A stretch of 64,000 bases of DNA from Bog-473 sp963809825. GTDB lineage: Bacteria; Actinomycetota; Acidimicrobiia; Acidimicrobiales; RAAP-2. Positions within the stretch are counted from its first letter, which is position 1; each line of letters begins with the position of its first letter. The notes under the pieces are model-generated. The model made no database searches and was not told where the DNA came from. It saw only the letters and a program-made list of their open reading frames with translations. The position numbers and the translations under genes are program-made. Location of the stretch: positions 124,001-188,000 of the forward strand of contig CAWELJ010000009.1 in assembly GCA_963809825.1 (NCBI GenBank), written 5' to 3'. Shown here in pieces: positions 17,388-26,717 of this stretch.

Positions 17388-19065
17388 TCCCCAACAGGTA
17401 CGGGTAGAGGGGCTGCCCGCCCTGGTGCACCTCGAGCGCGACGTCGGGATACTCCTCGGAGAGCCACTCCTCTATCCGCCTCGTGTCGGCCACACGCGCA
17501 CCCTCGCCCTCGATCAGCGTCACCAGCTCGTGCGTCTCGTCCAGCAGCCGGCTGAGCAGGAGCCGGGTGCACACGACCGGATTGTCGGCAATGGCGACGA
17601 CGCCGTCGCGCGAGATCCCGATGTAGTCGCCCTCGTGCACCTCCCCCGCGTCGGTCACCGAGTCCCGCACGGCCCGCGTCACCTCGGCCGGCACGACGCG
17701 CGCCGCCGACTCGGACATGGAGGCCACGTTCGCCTCGGCGCCGGCGGCCGGGTCGTAGGCCAGGAGGGCGGCGAACCCCTCCACGATCGACCCCGTCGCC
17801 ACCACCCGCACCGTCTTGCCGCTCAGACCGTCCACCTGATCGGCCACCGGACGGATGTTCTTGTTGTTGGGCAGGATCACGACCTCGTCGGATCCGACCG
17901 ACTCGACGGCCTTGACCAGATCGGCGGTGGCGGGGTTCATCGTCTGCCCCCCGACGACGAGGTGGTGGACGCCGAGGGAGCGGAAGATGCGCCCGATGCC
18001 GTCGCCCGAGACCACGGCCACGACGCTCGTGGTGGGCGGCGGGCCCGTCCCCTCGGTGCTCGGCCCGGCCCCGGGGGCGCCCACGCTCTCGCGCACCCAG
18101 CGCTCCTCCTCGACCTGCTCGTCGAGGTCGGTCACCCGGATGCGCTGCGGGCGCCCGGCGTCGACGCCGGCCTCGATGGCGGCCCCCACGTCGTCGGTGT
18201 GGATGTGGCAGTTCCACAGGCCGTCACCGCCGACGACGACGATGGAGTCGCCGATGCCCGCCCACACCTCCTTGAACGCCTCCATGGAGTCGTCGGGCGC
18301 GGCCAGCAGGTACATGACCTCGTAGCGCAGGTCGCCGACCGCGTGCTCGCCCTCGCCCGCCCCCGCGCCCTCCGCACCGCCGGCGGCCCAGCTCCCGTTG
18401 AGCGCCGAGAGGTCCGGCGCCTCGACGCCCGAGGGCTCCGGCAGCGGCCGGCCGTCGAGCACGAGCAGGAACGCATCGAGCAGGAGGAGGAACCCGGCGC
18501 CGCCGGCGTCGACGACGCCGGCCTGGGCCAGGACGGGCAGCATCTCGGGTGTCCGGGCCAGCGTCTCGGCGGCCTCGCTGCGGGCGCTCTCCACCACGCC
18601 CAGGAGGCCCGACCCGTTCGCCGCGCCGGTGGCCGCGGCCGAGGCGACCGTCAGGATCGTCCCCTCGACCGGCCGCACCACGGCACGGCGGGCCAGGTCG
18701 GAGGCGTGGGTGATGGCGTCGACCAGGAGGTCGGGGCCGACCCCGGCCTCGCCGGAGGTGGCCATGCGCTCGCCCATCCCCCGCAGGAGCTGCGAGAGGA
18801 TCACCCCCGAATTGCCACGGGCCCCCATCAGGGACCCGTGGCCGATCGCCTTGCAGACCTCGTCCAGCCCCGCCCCCGGGCCGACGCCGTCCAGCTCGCT
18901 GACCACGGCCTCGAGGGTCAGGGCCATGTTCGTGCCGGTGTCCCCGTCGGGCACCGGGTAGACGTTGAGGCGGTTGATGTCGGTCTGGTGCAGCCGCAGC
19001 GCATCCCGGTAGCCCCCCATGACGGCACGCAGGTCGTCGGCGCCCAGGGTCGCCGGGGAGGTCAT
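17380..19065 (-). CDS. DhaL-domain kinase, FakA/YloV family
   Basis: Members of this family phosphorylate fatty acids bound to FakB proteins and so feed the PlsX/PlsY route. The N-terminal DhaL domain holds the ATP/Mg site NVYPVPDGDTGTNMALTLE (residues 34-52) and GSLMGARGNSGVILSQLLRG; a middle domain has HIHTDDVGAAIEAG; the C-terminal domain includes VILPNNKNIRPVADQV. The length of 561 fits the family. It overlaps recG, the usual arrangement. No FakB (DegV) gene lies in the window, so the partner is elsewhere. A role in exogenous fatty-acid use is inferred. Confidence 0.9.
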   Translation of the reverse strand: MTSPATLGADDLRAVMGGYRDALRLHQTDINRLNVYPVPDGDTGTNMALTLEAVVSELDGVGPGAGLDEVCKAIGHGSLMGARGNSGVILSQLLRGMGERMATSGEAGVGPDLLVDAITHASDLARRAVVRPVEGTILTVASAAATGAANGSGLLGVVESARSEAAETLARTPEMLPVLAQAGVVDAGGAGFLLLLDAFLLVLDGRPLPEPSGVEAPDLSALNGSWAAGGAEGAGAGEGEHAVGDLRYEVMYLLAAPDDSMEAFKEVWAGIGDSIVVVGGDGLWNCHIHTDDVGAAIEAGVDAGRPQRIRVTDLDEQVEEERWVRESVGAPGAGPSTEGTGPPPTTSVVAVVSGDGIGRIFRSLGVHHLVVGGQTMNPATADLVKAVESVGSDEVVILPNNKNIRPVADQVDGLSGKTVRVVATGSIVEGFAALLAYDPAAGAEANVASMSESAARVVPAEVTRAVRDSVTDAGEVHEGDYIGISRDGVVAIADNPVVCTRLLLSRLLDETHELVTLIEGEGARVADTRRIEEWLSEEYPDVALEVHQGGQPLYPYLLGIE

Positions 19066-19146
19066 GGCAGGGGATGCTAACCTTTGGGCCGTTCGTGAAG
19101 GCCTGCGTGCTCGCGTGACCGCGGCCTCCCTCAGGAAGGTTCACCC

Positions 19147-19368
19147 ATGGCAGCTGTGTGCGACATCTGTGGCAAGAAGCCCTCGTTCGGCATGAACGTG
19201 AGCCACTCGCACCGGCGCACCAAGCGGCGGTGGAACCCCAACGTGCAGCGGGTGCGCGCCCTGGTCGACGGGGCGCCCAAGCGAATCCACGTGTGCACCT
19301 CGTGCATCCGGGCCGGCAAGGTGACCAAGCCCCTGCGCCGGTCCCACGAGCCGAGCCCGACCAGCTGA
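19147..19368 (+). CDS. rpmB: 50S ribosomal protein L28 (Cys-containing)
   Basis: L28 is a small 50S protein. Seen: MAAVCDICGKKPSFGMNVSH, the basic block RRTKRRWNPNVQ, and a second CxxC, CTSCIRAGKV, making a probable zinc site. A strong Shine-Dalgarno (AGGAAGG) precedes the ATG by 6-7 bases. It is divergent from the FakA-like gene, with 81 bp between, which must hold both promoters, and converges with thiL. The 46 bp between rpmB and thiL holds a 13-bp direct duplication (CCGCCCCGGCTAG twice). Confidence 0.95.
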   Translation: MAAVCDICGKKPSFGMNVSHSHRRTKRRWNPNVQRVRALVDGAPKRIHVCTSCIRAGKVTKPLRRSHEPSPTS

Positions 19369-19414
19369 GCCCGGCGGGCGCGGCCCCGGGAGCCGCCCCG
19401 GCTAGCCGCCCCGG

Positions 19415-20341
19415 CTAGCCGACCCGGTGCTGCCAGCCGAGCCGCTCGAGCGCCCTCCCCGCCAGCAGCCGTTCGCCCGGATCGCCCACCACCGAGCCGA
19501 TGCGGACCGGGCGTCGCAGCCCGGCCGCCCGGAAGGCGTCCGCGAGGGACTCTGCATCCGCCTCCGCGGCGGCGATGACGAGCTCGTAGTCCTCGCCGCC
19601 CCCGAGCGCCTCGTGGAGCGTCGCCCCGTCGGCCACCGGCACGTCGTCCAGCCGGAACCCGACCCCCGACGCGTCGGCCAGCCGGTGCAGGTCGAGGGCC
19701 AGGCCGTCGGAGACGTCGATCATGGCGTGTGCCCCCTGGCGGCGGGCCACCCCGCCCTCGCGCAGGCGCGCCACGGGCCGGCGGTACGCCTCGCCGGGCG
19801 ACACCTTCGCCCGCAACTCCCGCAACCCCGCCGCCGAGCCGCCGCAGGCCCCCGTGACCAGCACGGCGTCACCGGGCCGCGCGCCCGACCGCGCCACGGG
19901 TCCGCCACCGCCCTCGAGGGTCCCGAGCACCGTGACCGCCACCACGAGCTCCCCCGCCTCGGACACGTCGCCGCCGACGACCGGGCACCCGCTCGCCACC
20001 GTGGCCTCCGCCACGCCGGCCATCACGCCCAGCGCCAGGTCGCCCTGACCCGACCCTCCGGGCACGCACAGCGCGACGAGCGCTCCCAACGGCAGCGAGC
20101 CCATCGCGGCCAGGTCGCTCAGCGCACCCATCAACGCCTTCCAACCCACGTCACCAGGGCTGCACACGGCGAGGTCGACGTGCACCCCTTCGACCACGCT
20201 GTCGACGGACACGACCAGAGGCCCGCCCCCCGGAACGCCCAGCGTGGCGGCGTCGTCGCGTAAGCCGAACCGCTCGATTCCGTTTCCCAGCATGCCTCGG
20301 ATACGCTCTAGGACCTCGTCTTCACGGGCGAGGGACGGCAT
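19415..20341 (-). CDS. thiL: Thiamine-monophosphate kinase
   Basis: ThiL phosphorylates thiamine monophosphate to the active diphosphate. Family motifs: GLRDDAATLGVPGG, VSVDSVVEGVHVDL, WKALMGALSDLAAMGSLP, VGGDVSEAGELVVAVTVLG and MIDVSDGLALDLHRLADASG. The ATG at 20341 gives MPSLAREDEVLERI and 308 residues. No other thiamine gene is nearby. It is divergent from pckG across 86 bp. Confidence 0.93.
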   Translation of the reverse strand: MPSLAREDEVLERIRGMLGNGIERFGLRDDAATLGVPGGGPLVVSVDSVVEGVHVDLAVCSPGDVGWKALMGALSDLAAMGSLPLGALVALCVPGGSGQGDLALGVMAGVAEATVASGCPVVGGDVSEAGELVVAVTVLGTLEGGGGPVARSGARPGDAVLVTGACGGSAAGLRELRAKVSPGEAYRRPVARLREGGVARRQGAHAMIDVSDGLALDLHRLADASGVGFRLDDVPVADGATLHEALGGGEDYELVIAAAEADAESLADAFRAAGLRRPVRIGSVVGDPGERLLAGRALERLGWQHRVG

Positions 20342-20427
20342 GTGCCCAGGTTTGGGGGATCCCACGTCACATGCCTAGCATTGGACCCCACCGAAACCGG
20401 CCGGACGAAGGAGCAGATCCCCCCGAA

Positions 20428-22221
20428 ATGGCGCCTACCAAGAACGCGAAACTCCTGGCGTGGGTCGACGAGGTGGCCGCGTTGACCACTCCCGATCGCA
20501 TCCATTGGTGCGACGGCTCCGCCGACGAGTACGACCGGATGTGCCAGGAGCTGGTCGACGCCGGCACGTTCACCCGCCTGAGCGACGCCAAGCGGCCGAA
20601 CAGCTACTGGTCCCACTCGGACCCCGGCGACGTGGCCCGCGTCGAGGACCGCACTTTCATCTGCTCCGAGAAGGAGATCGACGCGGGGCCGACGAACAAT
20701 TGGTGTGACCCCGCCGAGATGCGCGGGACCCTGAACGGCCTCTTCGAGGGCGCCATGAAGGGTCGCACCATGTACGTCGTGCCCTTCTCCATGGGCCCGC
20801 TCGGCTCGGACATCGCGCACATCGGCGTCCAGCTGACCGACTCGGCCTACGTCGCCGTGTCCATGAAGATCATGACCCGGATGGGCACCGGCGCCCTCGA
20901 GGTCCTGGGCGACGACGGCACGTTCGTGCCCTGCCTGCACTCGGTCGGCGCGCCGCTCGAGCCCGGCCAGGCGGACGACGCCTGGCCGTGCAACGCGGAC
21001 AACAAGTACATCGTCCACTTCCCCGAGACCCGCGAGATCGTCTCGTACGGCTCGGGCTACGGCGGCAACGCGCTGCTGGGCAAGAAGTGCTTCGCGCTGC
21101 GCATCGCCTCGGTCATGGCGCGTGACCACGGCTGGATGGCCGAGCACATGCTCATCCTCAAGCTCACCTCGCCCGAGGGCGAGACCCGCTACGTCGCCGG
21201 CGCCTTCCCCTCGGCCTGCGGCAAGACCAACCTGGCCATGCTGATCCCGACCATCGAGGGATGGAAGGTCGAGACGATCGGCGACGACATCTGCTGGATG
21301 AAGTTCGGCCCCGACGGCCGCCTCTACGCCATCAACCCCGAGGCGGGGTTCTTCGGCGTGGCGCCCGGTACCAACACGCACACCAACCCGAACGCGATCC
21401 TCACCCTCGACGGCAACTGCATCTTCACCAACACGGCGCTGACCGACGACGGCGACATCTGGTGGGAGGGCATGTCCGAGCAGCCCCCGGCCCACCTCAC
21501 GGACTGGAAGGGCGAGGAGTGGACGCCCGAGAAGGGCACCACCGCGGCGCACCCGAACGCCCGCTTCACGGCCCCGGCGGCCCAGGACCCCGCCATCGCC
21601 CCCGAATGGGAGGACCCCAGGGGCGTCCCCATCAGCGCCATCCTCTTCGGCGGCCGGCGCGCCTCGGTCGTGCCGCTCGTGTTCCAGTCCCACGACTGGG
21701 AGCACGGCGTCTTCCTGGGATCCATCATGGCGTCCGAGACCACGGCCGCCCAGGCCGGCGCGGTGGGGAACCTGCGCCGCGACCCCTTCGCCATGCTCCC
21801 CTTCTGCGGCTACAACATGGCCGACTACTTCGCGCACTGGCTCCGCATCGGCGCGGAAGCACCGGACCGCGACGCCCTGCCCAAGTTGTTCTACGTCAAC
21901 TGGTTCCGCAAGGACGCCGACGGCAAGTTCCTGTGGCCCGGCTACGGAGAGAACTCGCGGGTGCTCGAGTGGATCTTCCACCGTGTCACCGACAAGGCGG
22001 ACGGCGTCGACACACCCATCGGGGTCCTCCCGACCCTCGACGCCATCGACACCTCCGGCCTCGACGTGACGGAGGAGCACATGGAGGAGCTGCTCCGCGT
22101 CGACATCGACGGCTGGCGGGCCGAGGTGCCGCTCATCCGGGAGTACTACGCCCAGTTCGGCGACCGGCTCCCCCAGGGTCTCTCCGACCAGGCCGACACG
22201 TTGGAGCAGCGGCTGGGCTGA
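20428..22221 (+). CDS. pckG: Phosphoenolpyruvate carboxykinase (GTP)
   Basis: This enzyme interconverts oxaloacetate and GTP with PEP, GDP and CO2, and is the entry to gluconeogenesis. The kinase P-loop is AFPSACGKTNLAML; WCDGSADEYDRM, FGGRRASVVPLVFQSHDWEHGVFLGSIMASE and the Mn/PEP region CFALRIASVMARDHGW are all intact. I chose the ATG at 20428 (MAPTKNAKLLAWVDEVAALT) because it matches the family N-terminus; the ATG at 20371 would add 19 unrelated residues. Length 597 is normal. The stop codon abuts that of the MFS gene (TGATCA shared boundary). Confidence 0.95.
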   Translation: MAPTKNAKLLAWVDEVAALTTPDRIHWCDGSADEYDRMCQELVDAGTFTRLSDAKRPNSYWSHSDPGDVARVEDRTFICSEKEIDAGPTNNWCDPAEMRGTLNGLFEGAMKGRTMYVVPFSMGPLGSDIAHIGVQLTDSAYVAVSMKIMTRMGTGALEVLGDDGTFVPCLHSVGAPLEPGQADDAWPCNADNKYIVHFPETREIVSYGSGYGGNALLGKKCFALRIASVMARDHGWMAEHMLILKLTSPEGETRYVAGAFPSACGKTNLAMLIPTIEGWKVETIGDDICWMKFGPDGRLYAINPEAGFFGVAPGTNTHTNPNAILTLDGNCIFTNTALTDDGDIWWEGMSEQPPAHLTDWKGEEWTPEKGTTAAHPNARFTAPAAQDPAIAPEWEDPRGVPISAILFGGRRASVVPLVFQSHDWEHGVFLGSIMASETTAAQAGAVGNLRRDPFAMLPFCGYNMADYFAHWLRIGAEAPDRDALPKLFYVNWFRKDADGKFLWPGYGENSRVLEWIFHRVTDKADGVDTPIGVLPTLDAIDTSGLDVTEEHMEELLRVDIDGWRAEVPLIREYYAQFGDRLPQGLSDQADTLEQRLG

Positions 22222-23607
22222 TCAGCCCCCGGCCTCGCCCATCTCACCCATCTCGCGCAGGTTCCCGATGTCGCGGACGCCGCGCACCATGCGCGGCGCG
22301 TGGGCGGCCCGGCGGCCCGAGACGTAGGAGAGCCCGCCGAGCGCGGCCAGCACGGCCATCGTCGCGTCCCCCTGCGGGAGGGTGAAGGCGATGATCACGG
22401 GGATCAGGGAGCCGACCACCCAGACCAGCTGCTGGCGCATGCCGAACCGCGCAAACGCACGGCCCTGCGCGGACAGGGGTATGTAGCGCTGCGTCATGGC
22501 GTCGAACGAGGGCTGTGCCACCGCGCCGCACAGGCCGACCATGAAGGCGAGCACCACCTGGGCGAAGAGCGTCCCCCAGACCGCACACCCGGCCGCGGTG
22601 GCCGCGATGAGCCAGAGGGAGCACAGCAACAACTGCTGCTCGGTCAGGTGCTTGCGGAGCCGTCCCACCAGGACCAGGCCGATGATGGCCCCGATGCCGC
22701 TGCTGGCCAGGACGAGGCCGTACCAGTACAGGCCGACGCCCTTCATGCGGCGAAGCCCGAACGCCAGCATGAAGGTCATGAAACCGGTGAGCCCGCGCAC
22801 GATGCACATGGCGGTCAGCCCGAGCATCACCTCGGGGTTGGCGATCGGCTGCAGCCGCAGCAGGTCCTGCTCGCGTGCGTGTACCTCCCCGGGCTGCCCG
22901 TACTCGCGCACCCGGGTGGCGTCGTCGGTCCAGAGCCGCTCGCCGCTGCGCGCCGAGAGCACCGGCAGCCGGGCGCCCGCGATCGCCGCCCCGACGAACA
23001 CGATCGTGGCCAGGACGAGGACGGCCGGCGAGCCCCCCAGCTTGTAGAGGATCACCGCGGGCACCGAGATGACGAAGCCGGCCAGGGTGCCGAGCAGGGT
23101 CAGTCGGGCGTTGATGGGTGCGTAGCCGGCCTGCTCACCGTGTTCGTCGGGCGCCGTGAGCGCGGCCATCTCGGGGACCAGGGCGCCCTTGGTGACCAGG
23201 TAGAGCTTCTGGCACACCAGGACGAGAAAGGCGAGCGGGAACAGCAGCAGGCTGTGGACGTGGGTGGCCATCAGGGGGCACAGCACCACCTGTCCGACGG
23301 CGGACGAGACCACCATGAGGCGTCGGGCTCCACGACTGCGGTCGATGAGCGGGCCCAGCAGGGGCGACACGATCGCGAAGGGCGCGAGCGTGAAGAGCAG
23401 GTAGAGCAGGACCTTGTGGTCGGCCGCCGTCGGGGAGATGGAGAAGAACAGCGAACCCGCCAGTGAGATGGTCACCGCGGTGCCGCCGGCCAGCATCGCG
23501 CATTGCACCAACGACAGGCGACCGATCGGATGGGTCTGGTCGAACAGGTCCTTCTGGGCCTGCCGTGCCATGTCCTTGAACTGCTCGATCTTCGGCGACA
23601 TCGCCAT
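22222..23607 (-). CDS. Major facilitator superfamily transporter
   Basis: A 461-residue protein with about twelve hydrophobic helices. The region LLGPLIDRSRGARRLMVVSS has the cytoplasmic loop 2-3 pattern (D-R-x-R-G-A-R-R). A long hydrophilic N-terminus (MAMSPKIEQFKDMARQAQKDLFDQ) and a central loop (RSGERLWTDDATRVREYGQPGE) separate the bundles. A substrate cannot be named. The gene diverges from the RAM protein with only 21 bp between start codons, and its stop abuts that of pckG. Confidence 0.85.
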   Translation of the reverse strand: MAMSPKIEQFKDMARQAQKDLFDQTHPIGRLSLVQCAMLAGGTAVTISLAGSLFFSISPTAADHKVLLYLLFTLAPFAIVSPLLGPLIDRSRGARRLMVVSSAVGQVVLCPLMATHVHSLLLFPLAFLVLVCQKLYLVTKGALVPEMAALTAPDEHGEQAGYAPINARLTLLGTLAGFVISVPAVILYKLGGSPAVLVLATIVFVGAAIAGARLPVLSARSGERLWTDDATRVREYGQPGEVHAREQDLLRLQPIANPEVMLGLTAMCIVRGLTGFMTFMLAFGLRRMKGVGLYWYGLVLASSGIGAIIGLVLVGRLRKHLTEQQLLLCSLWLIAATAAGCAVWGTLFAQVVLAFMVGLCGAVAQPSFDAMTQRYIPLSAQGRAFARFGMRQQLVWVVGSLIPVIIAFTLPQGDATMAVLAALGGLSYVSGRRAAHAPRMVRGVRDIGNLREMGEMGEAGG

Positions 23608-23628
23608 CACGCCAATGTACGGTGTGCC

Positions 23629-23865
23629 GTGACCGTCCATGCGTACGTCCTGATCCAAACCGACGTCGGCAAGGCGGCCCAGGTCGCAGAGCAGGTCAGC
23701 GCCATCGCGGGCGTGGTCGTGGCCGAGGGTGTGACCGGGCCTTACGACGTCATCGCCCGCGCCGAGGCACCCTCCATGAACGATCTCGGGCGTATGGTCG
23801 TGCGGGACATCCAGCGGATCGAGGGCATCACCCGCACCATCACCTGCCCGATCGTCAAGATCTGA
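23629..23865 (+). CDS. Stand-alone Lrp/AsnC ligand-binding (RAM) domain protein
   Basis: 78 residues matching only the effector domain of Lrp/AsnC regulators: VHAYVLIQTDVGKAAQVAEQV, GVVVAEGVTGPYDVIARAEA, IQRIEGITRTITCPIVKI. There is no helix-turn-helix. Such stand-alone RAM proteins form multimers and bind amino acids; in actinobacteria they are common but little studied. The start is the GTG at 23629. It lies next to, and converges on, the amino-acid-sensing cassette at 23886-33722, which may or may not be meaningful. Confidence 0.9.
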   Translation: MTVHAYVLIQTDVGKAAQVAEQVSAIAGVVVAEGVTGPYDVIARAEAPSMNDLGRMVVRDIQRIEGITRTITCPIVKI

Positions 23866-23885
23866 TCGCCGGGCCGACGCGACGG

Positions 23886-25343
23886 TCAGGACGCGCTGTC
23901 CATGGGCGGCATCCACAGCAGGTCGGACCGGTCCATCACGATGCCGTGCTCGAGTGCCACCATCTCCGCCGAGGGCTCCAGGCCGTACTCCTCTCCCAGC
24001 AGCGTGCGCAGGCGTTGGAACGCGCGCAGTGCGTCGACCTTGCGATCGGACCGGTAGAGCGCGAGCATCAGCTGCGCCCACCGGCGCTGGCGCAGCGGTT
24101 CCGCCTCCACCGCGGGCCACAGATCCGCGACGAGGCTCTGATGGTCTCCGAGCCGGAGGCGGCCCTCGAACAGATCCTCCTCGGCGTCGGCCCTGCGCTC
24201 GTTGAGCCGGACCACCTCTGTCGCCCCGGCGGGTCCGTTGGCGAGGTCGAGCAACGGCTCACCGCGCCAGAGCTGCAAGGCCCGGGTGAGCTCGGCCACC
24301 GCCGCCCCGGGGTGGCCCGACGCCAGGAGGGCGCGACCGCGCCCACACCTGCGCTCGAAGCGGCCCACGTCGATCCAGTCCTTGTTCGCAGTCAACCGGT
24401 AACCCAACGGGGTCGTCGTATCGATCGCGTCGTCGGGCAGCACCTGGCGCAGGGCGTGGACGTAGCCCCGGAGCGCCACGCTTGCCGTCTTGGGCACCTC
24501 CTCGCCCCACAGGGCCCACTCGAGATCGAGCGCGGAGACGGGGGTTCCCACCCGCAGGGCGAGCAACGCCAGGACGGCACGCTCCTTGGCGGCGCCGATC
24601 GACACGTCCTCCCCCGAGACCCTGAGCTGCAGGGGACCGAGGAGATCGACCTCCAAGCGTCGCCGGCCGCGGGCGAGGTTGCGGGTGTCCTTGGAGGGGC
24701 GGCTGTCCACGTCGACGTGCGGCAACTGTCCCGGGTCGACGCGTTCGACGGTCAGGGTGGTCCAGGCGCCGAGGTGGATCTGGTCGCGGTCCGACAGGGG
24801 GATGGGGTGATTCGGGGAGACCGGTTCCTGGTCGGCGTTGAGGTAGGTCCCGTTCGTCGAGTCCTGGTCCACCAGCGCCCAGCTGCCGTCCGGTTGGCGC
24901 ATCAACACGGCGTGGCGGTGCGACACGCCCGTGTCCTCGAGGGAGCCCGAGAGGTCGATCTCGGGCTGAATGGCCTGCGTCTTGCTCCGCCGCCCGATGC
25001 TCATCAGGTCGCCGATCAGCGCGTAACGGCGCGAATAGGCCTCCTCGGGGAACTCCATCCCGTCGGGCTCCAGCATTTCGTAGTACTCGCGGTCGGGGCG
25101 CACGACCGCCTCCCAGTTCTCCTCCACCCAGGGCGCCTCGGCGACCGGCGCACTCAGGACATAGCCGCACTGGGCGCACGCGGTCCCGGGGCCCGGCGGC
25201 GCCCCGCAGTTCGGACACCGATCGACCCGCGCCGCGGCGGGTGCTGCGGGCGCGACGGGTGGTGTGGGCACCACGGCGACCCCGCAGACGCTGCAGTAAT
25301 CGAGGGTTTCGGAGGCATGCCCCTTCGGACAGCGGGTGCTCAT
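23886..25343 (-). CDS. Zinc-knuckle, FHA and winged-helix/BTAD protein; probable phospho-dependent regulator
   Basis: Predicted output of the cassette. Residues 5-20 and 43-59 are two Cys-rich knuckles (CPKG...CSVC and CPNC...CAQC). An FHA domain spans about 108-200, with the phosphothreonine-binding residues intact (SIGRR at 115, VSHRHAVL at 140, DSTNGTYLN at 161). A winged helix of the OmpR/SARP type follows at 230-320 and a bacterial transcriptional activation domain (BTAD) at 325-470. EmbR of mycobacteria has the same parts in another order (wHTH-BTAD-FHA) and is regulated by Ser/Thr kinases. The start ATG at 25343 overlaps the vWA gene's stop as ATGA. I infer that it binds phosphorylated PknG or another partner and regulates transcription; targets are unknown. 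Confidence 0.9.
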   Translation of the reverse strand: MSTRCPKGHASETLDYCSVCGVAVVPTPPVAPAAPAAARVDRCPNCGAPPGPGTACAQCGYVLSAPVAEAPWVEENWEAVVRPDREYYEMLEPDGMEFPEEAYSRRYALIGDLMSIGRRSKTQAIQPEIDLSGSLEDTGVSHRHAVLMRQPDGSWALVDQDSTNGTYLNADQEPVSPNHPIPLSDRDQIHLGAWTTLTVERVDPGQLPHVDVDSRPSKDTRNLARGRRRLEVDLLGPLQLRVSGEDVSIGAAKERAVLALLALRVGTPVSALDLEWALWGEEVPKTASVALRGYVHALRQVLPDDAIDTTTPLGYRLTANKDWIDVGRFERRCGRGRALLASGHPGAAVAELTRALQLWRGEPLLDLANGPAGATEVVRLNERRADAEEDLFEGRLRLGDHQSLVADLWPAVEAEPLRQRRWAQLMLALYRSDRKVDALRAFQRLRTLLGEEYGLEPSAEMVALEHGIVMDRSDLLWMPPMDSAS

Positions 25344-26710
25344 GTCGTGCTGTTGGGCGAATTCGACCCCGCGACGCGGTGCACCGCGTCTGTCGCCGGC
25401 CTCTTGCAGGTGTCGCAGCGGCCGAGGTCGCTCCCCTTGAAGCGGTGCACGGTCCGCGACGTCCGGGTGGACCGCGTCTCGACCGTCATAAGATCGATCT
25501 TGTCCACCTTGGCCTTGGGGCGCACCCGGCCCGTGACCGTGTCGATATCGACGATCTTCGAAAGCCGGTCGATGGCGTCGTCGTTGCCCGACTCGGTGGC
25601 GATCTGGACCGCTTTCTCGAACCTGTCCGTGGCGGTCGCGATGTCCTCGGCCCGGTACGCGTCGACACCCTCTTGGATCGCGTCGGCCAGCTCCCCCTCG
25701 CCGATCGCGTCCGCGACCTGCTTGTTCATGCGGGTCGACTTCGTGACATCGTCGGTCCACTCCGCCGTGACCAGCCCCTGGCCGACGGCCTCGTCACCGA
25801 CCAGCAGCGTCACCCGGGCCACCAGCATCTTGTCCTCGACCGCGCCGGCCGGCACCCGCACGCTGAGGTAGAAGTCTCGGCACTCATCTCCCCACGCACC
25901 GGTGGTGTAGTCGCCCACGAGCGGTCCGTCCGCGGCGCGGCTCCCGGCGAGGTCGAGCGGTGGTTCCATCTGCTTGAGGGCGACGATCTCGGCGCCCTGC
26001 GGGGTCCACACACGCAACGAGAGCTCCGCGACCTGCCTGCCCAGCGACTGCATCATCAGCCCGGAGAAGTCGGCCGAAAGACCGTCGGGGTCGGCGACGA
26101 TGTCATACGTGCCGCGCAGCGCGGTGGCTACCTTGCGCAGCTCCGCCACCTCCCAATCGTCCCCCACGCCCCGGCAGTCGCATTGGAACGCGCCATCGGC
26201 GCGACGCAGGGCTTCATCGAGCGCCTCGGGCTCCTCGCTCTCGTTGCGGCCATCGGTGAGGAGGATGGCGTGGCGGATCCCCTCCGCCTGCCCAAAGACG
26301 TCTTGAGCGAGTTCGATCCACGATCCGATGGCCGTGCCGCCCCGCGCCTCGAAACCCTTCACCGCCTGCTTTGCCTCGGCCCGCGTCTGTACCGAGGACA
26401 CGGCCACGCCGCCCCACAGGGGATAGGCCATTTCAGCCCGGTGGCTGCCGGTGACGATCCCGAATCCGACGCCGTCGGGGATGCAATCGATGGCGGCGGC
26501 CGTCGCCGCCTTGGCGGATCGCAGCTTCCTGCCGTTCATCGATCCCGACGTGTCGACGATGAGCAACTCGGTCCTGTCTGCAGCAGGTGCAGGACCAGAG
26601 GCCCCGACCGAACCGGTCCCGGACGCGCACACGGTGAGGACGGCATGCATGACCTGTCCACCCTGGGGGAGGAATTCGTTCTGGAAGCATTCGATCTTGA
26701 ACTCGGCCAT
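25340..26710 (-). CDS. von Willebrand factor A domain protein (TerY-like position)
   Basis: A 456-residue cytoplasmic protein (no signal peptide). The MIDAS metal site is complete: DTSGSM at residues 53-58, the Thr in GGTAIGSW, and the Asp in LLTDGRNES. After the vWA domain come a beta-rich region (LSLRVWTPQGAEIVALKQME; FYLSVRVPAGAVEDKMLVARV) and helices at 340-400. The last 30 residues hold a CDTC pair and Ser/Asn-rich tail. vWA proteins paired with a kinase and a PP2C phosphatase are known from TerY-P triads, where the vWA protein acts as a partner-binding module. Start ATG 26710 lies 7 bp after the PP2C stop. A scaffold role for PknG/PP2C is inference. Confidence 0.88.
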   Translation of the reverse strand: MAEFKIECFQNEFLPQGGQVMHAVLTVCASGTGSVGASGPAPAADRTELLIVDTSGSMNGRKLRSAKAATAAAIDCIPDGVGFGIVTGSHRAEMAYPLWGGVAVSSVQTRAEAKQAVKGFEARGGTAIGSWIELAQDVFGQAEGIRHAILLTDGRNESEEPEALDEALRRADGAFQCDCRGVGDDWEVAELRKVATALRGTYDIVADPDGLSADFSGLMMQSLGRQVAELSLRVWTPQGAEIVALKQMEPPLDLAGSRAADGPLVGDYTTGAWGDECRDFYLSVRVPAGAVEDKMLVARVTLLVGDEAVGQGLVTAEWTDDVTKSTRMNKQVADAIGEGELADAIQEGVDAYRAEDIATATDRFEKAVQIATESGNDDAIDRLSKIVDIDTVTGRVRPKAKVDKIDLMTVETRSTRTSRTVHRFKGSDLGRCDTCKRPATDAVHRVAGSNSPNSTT

Positions 26711-26717
26711 GGCTTTC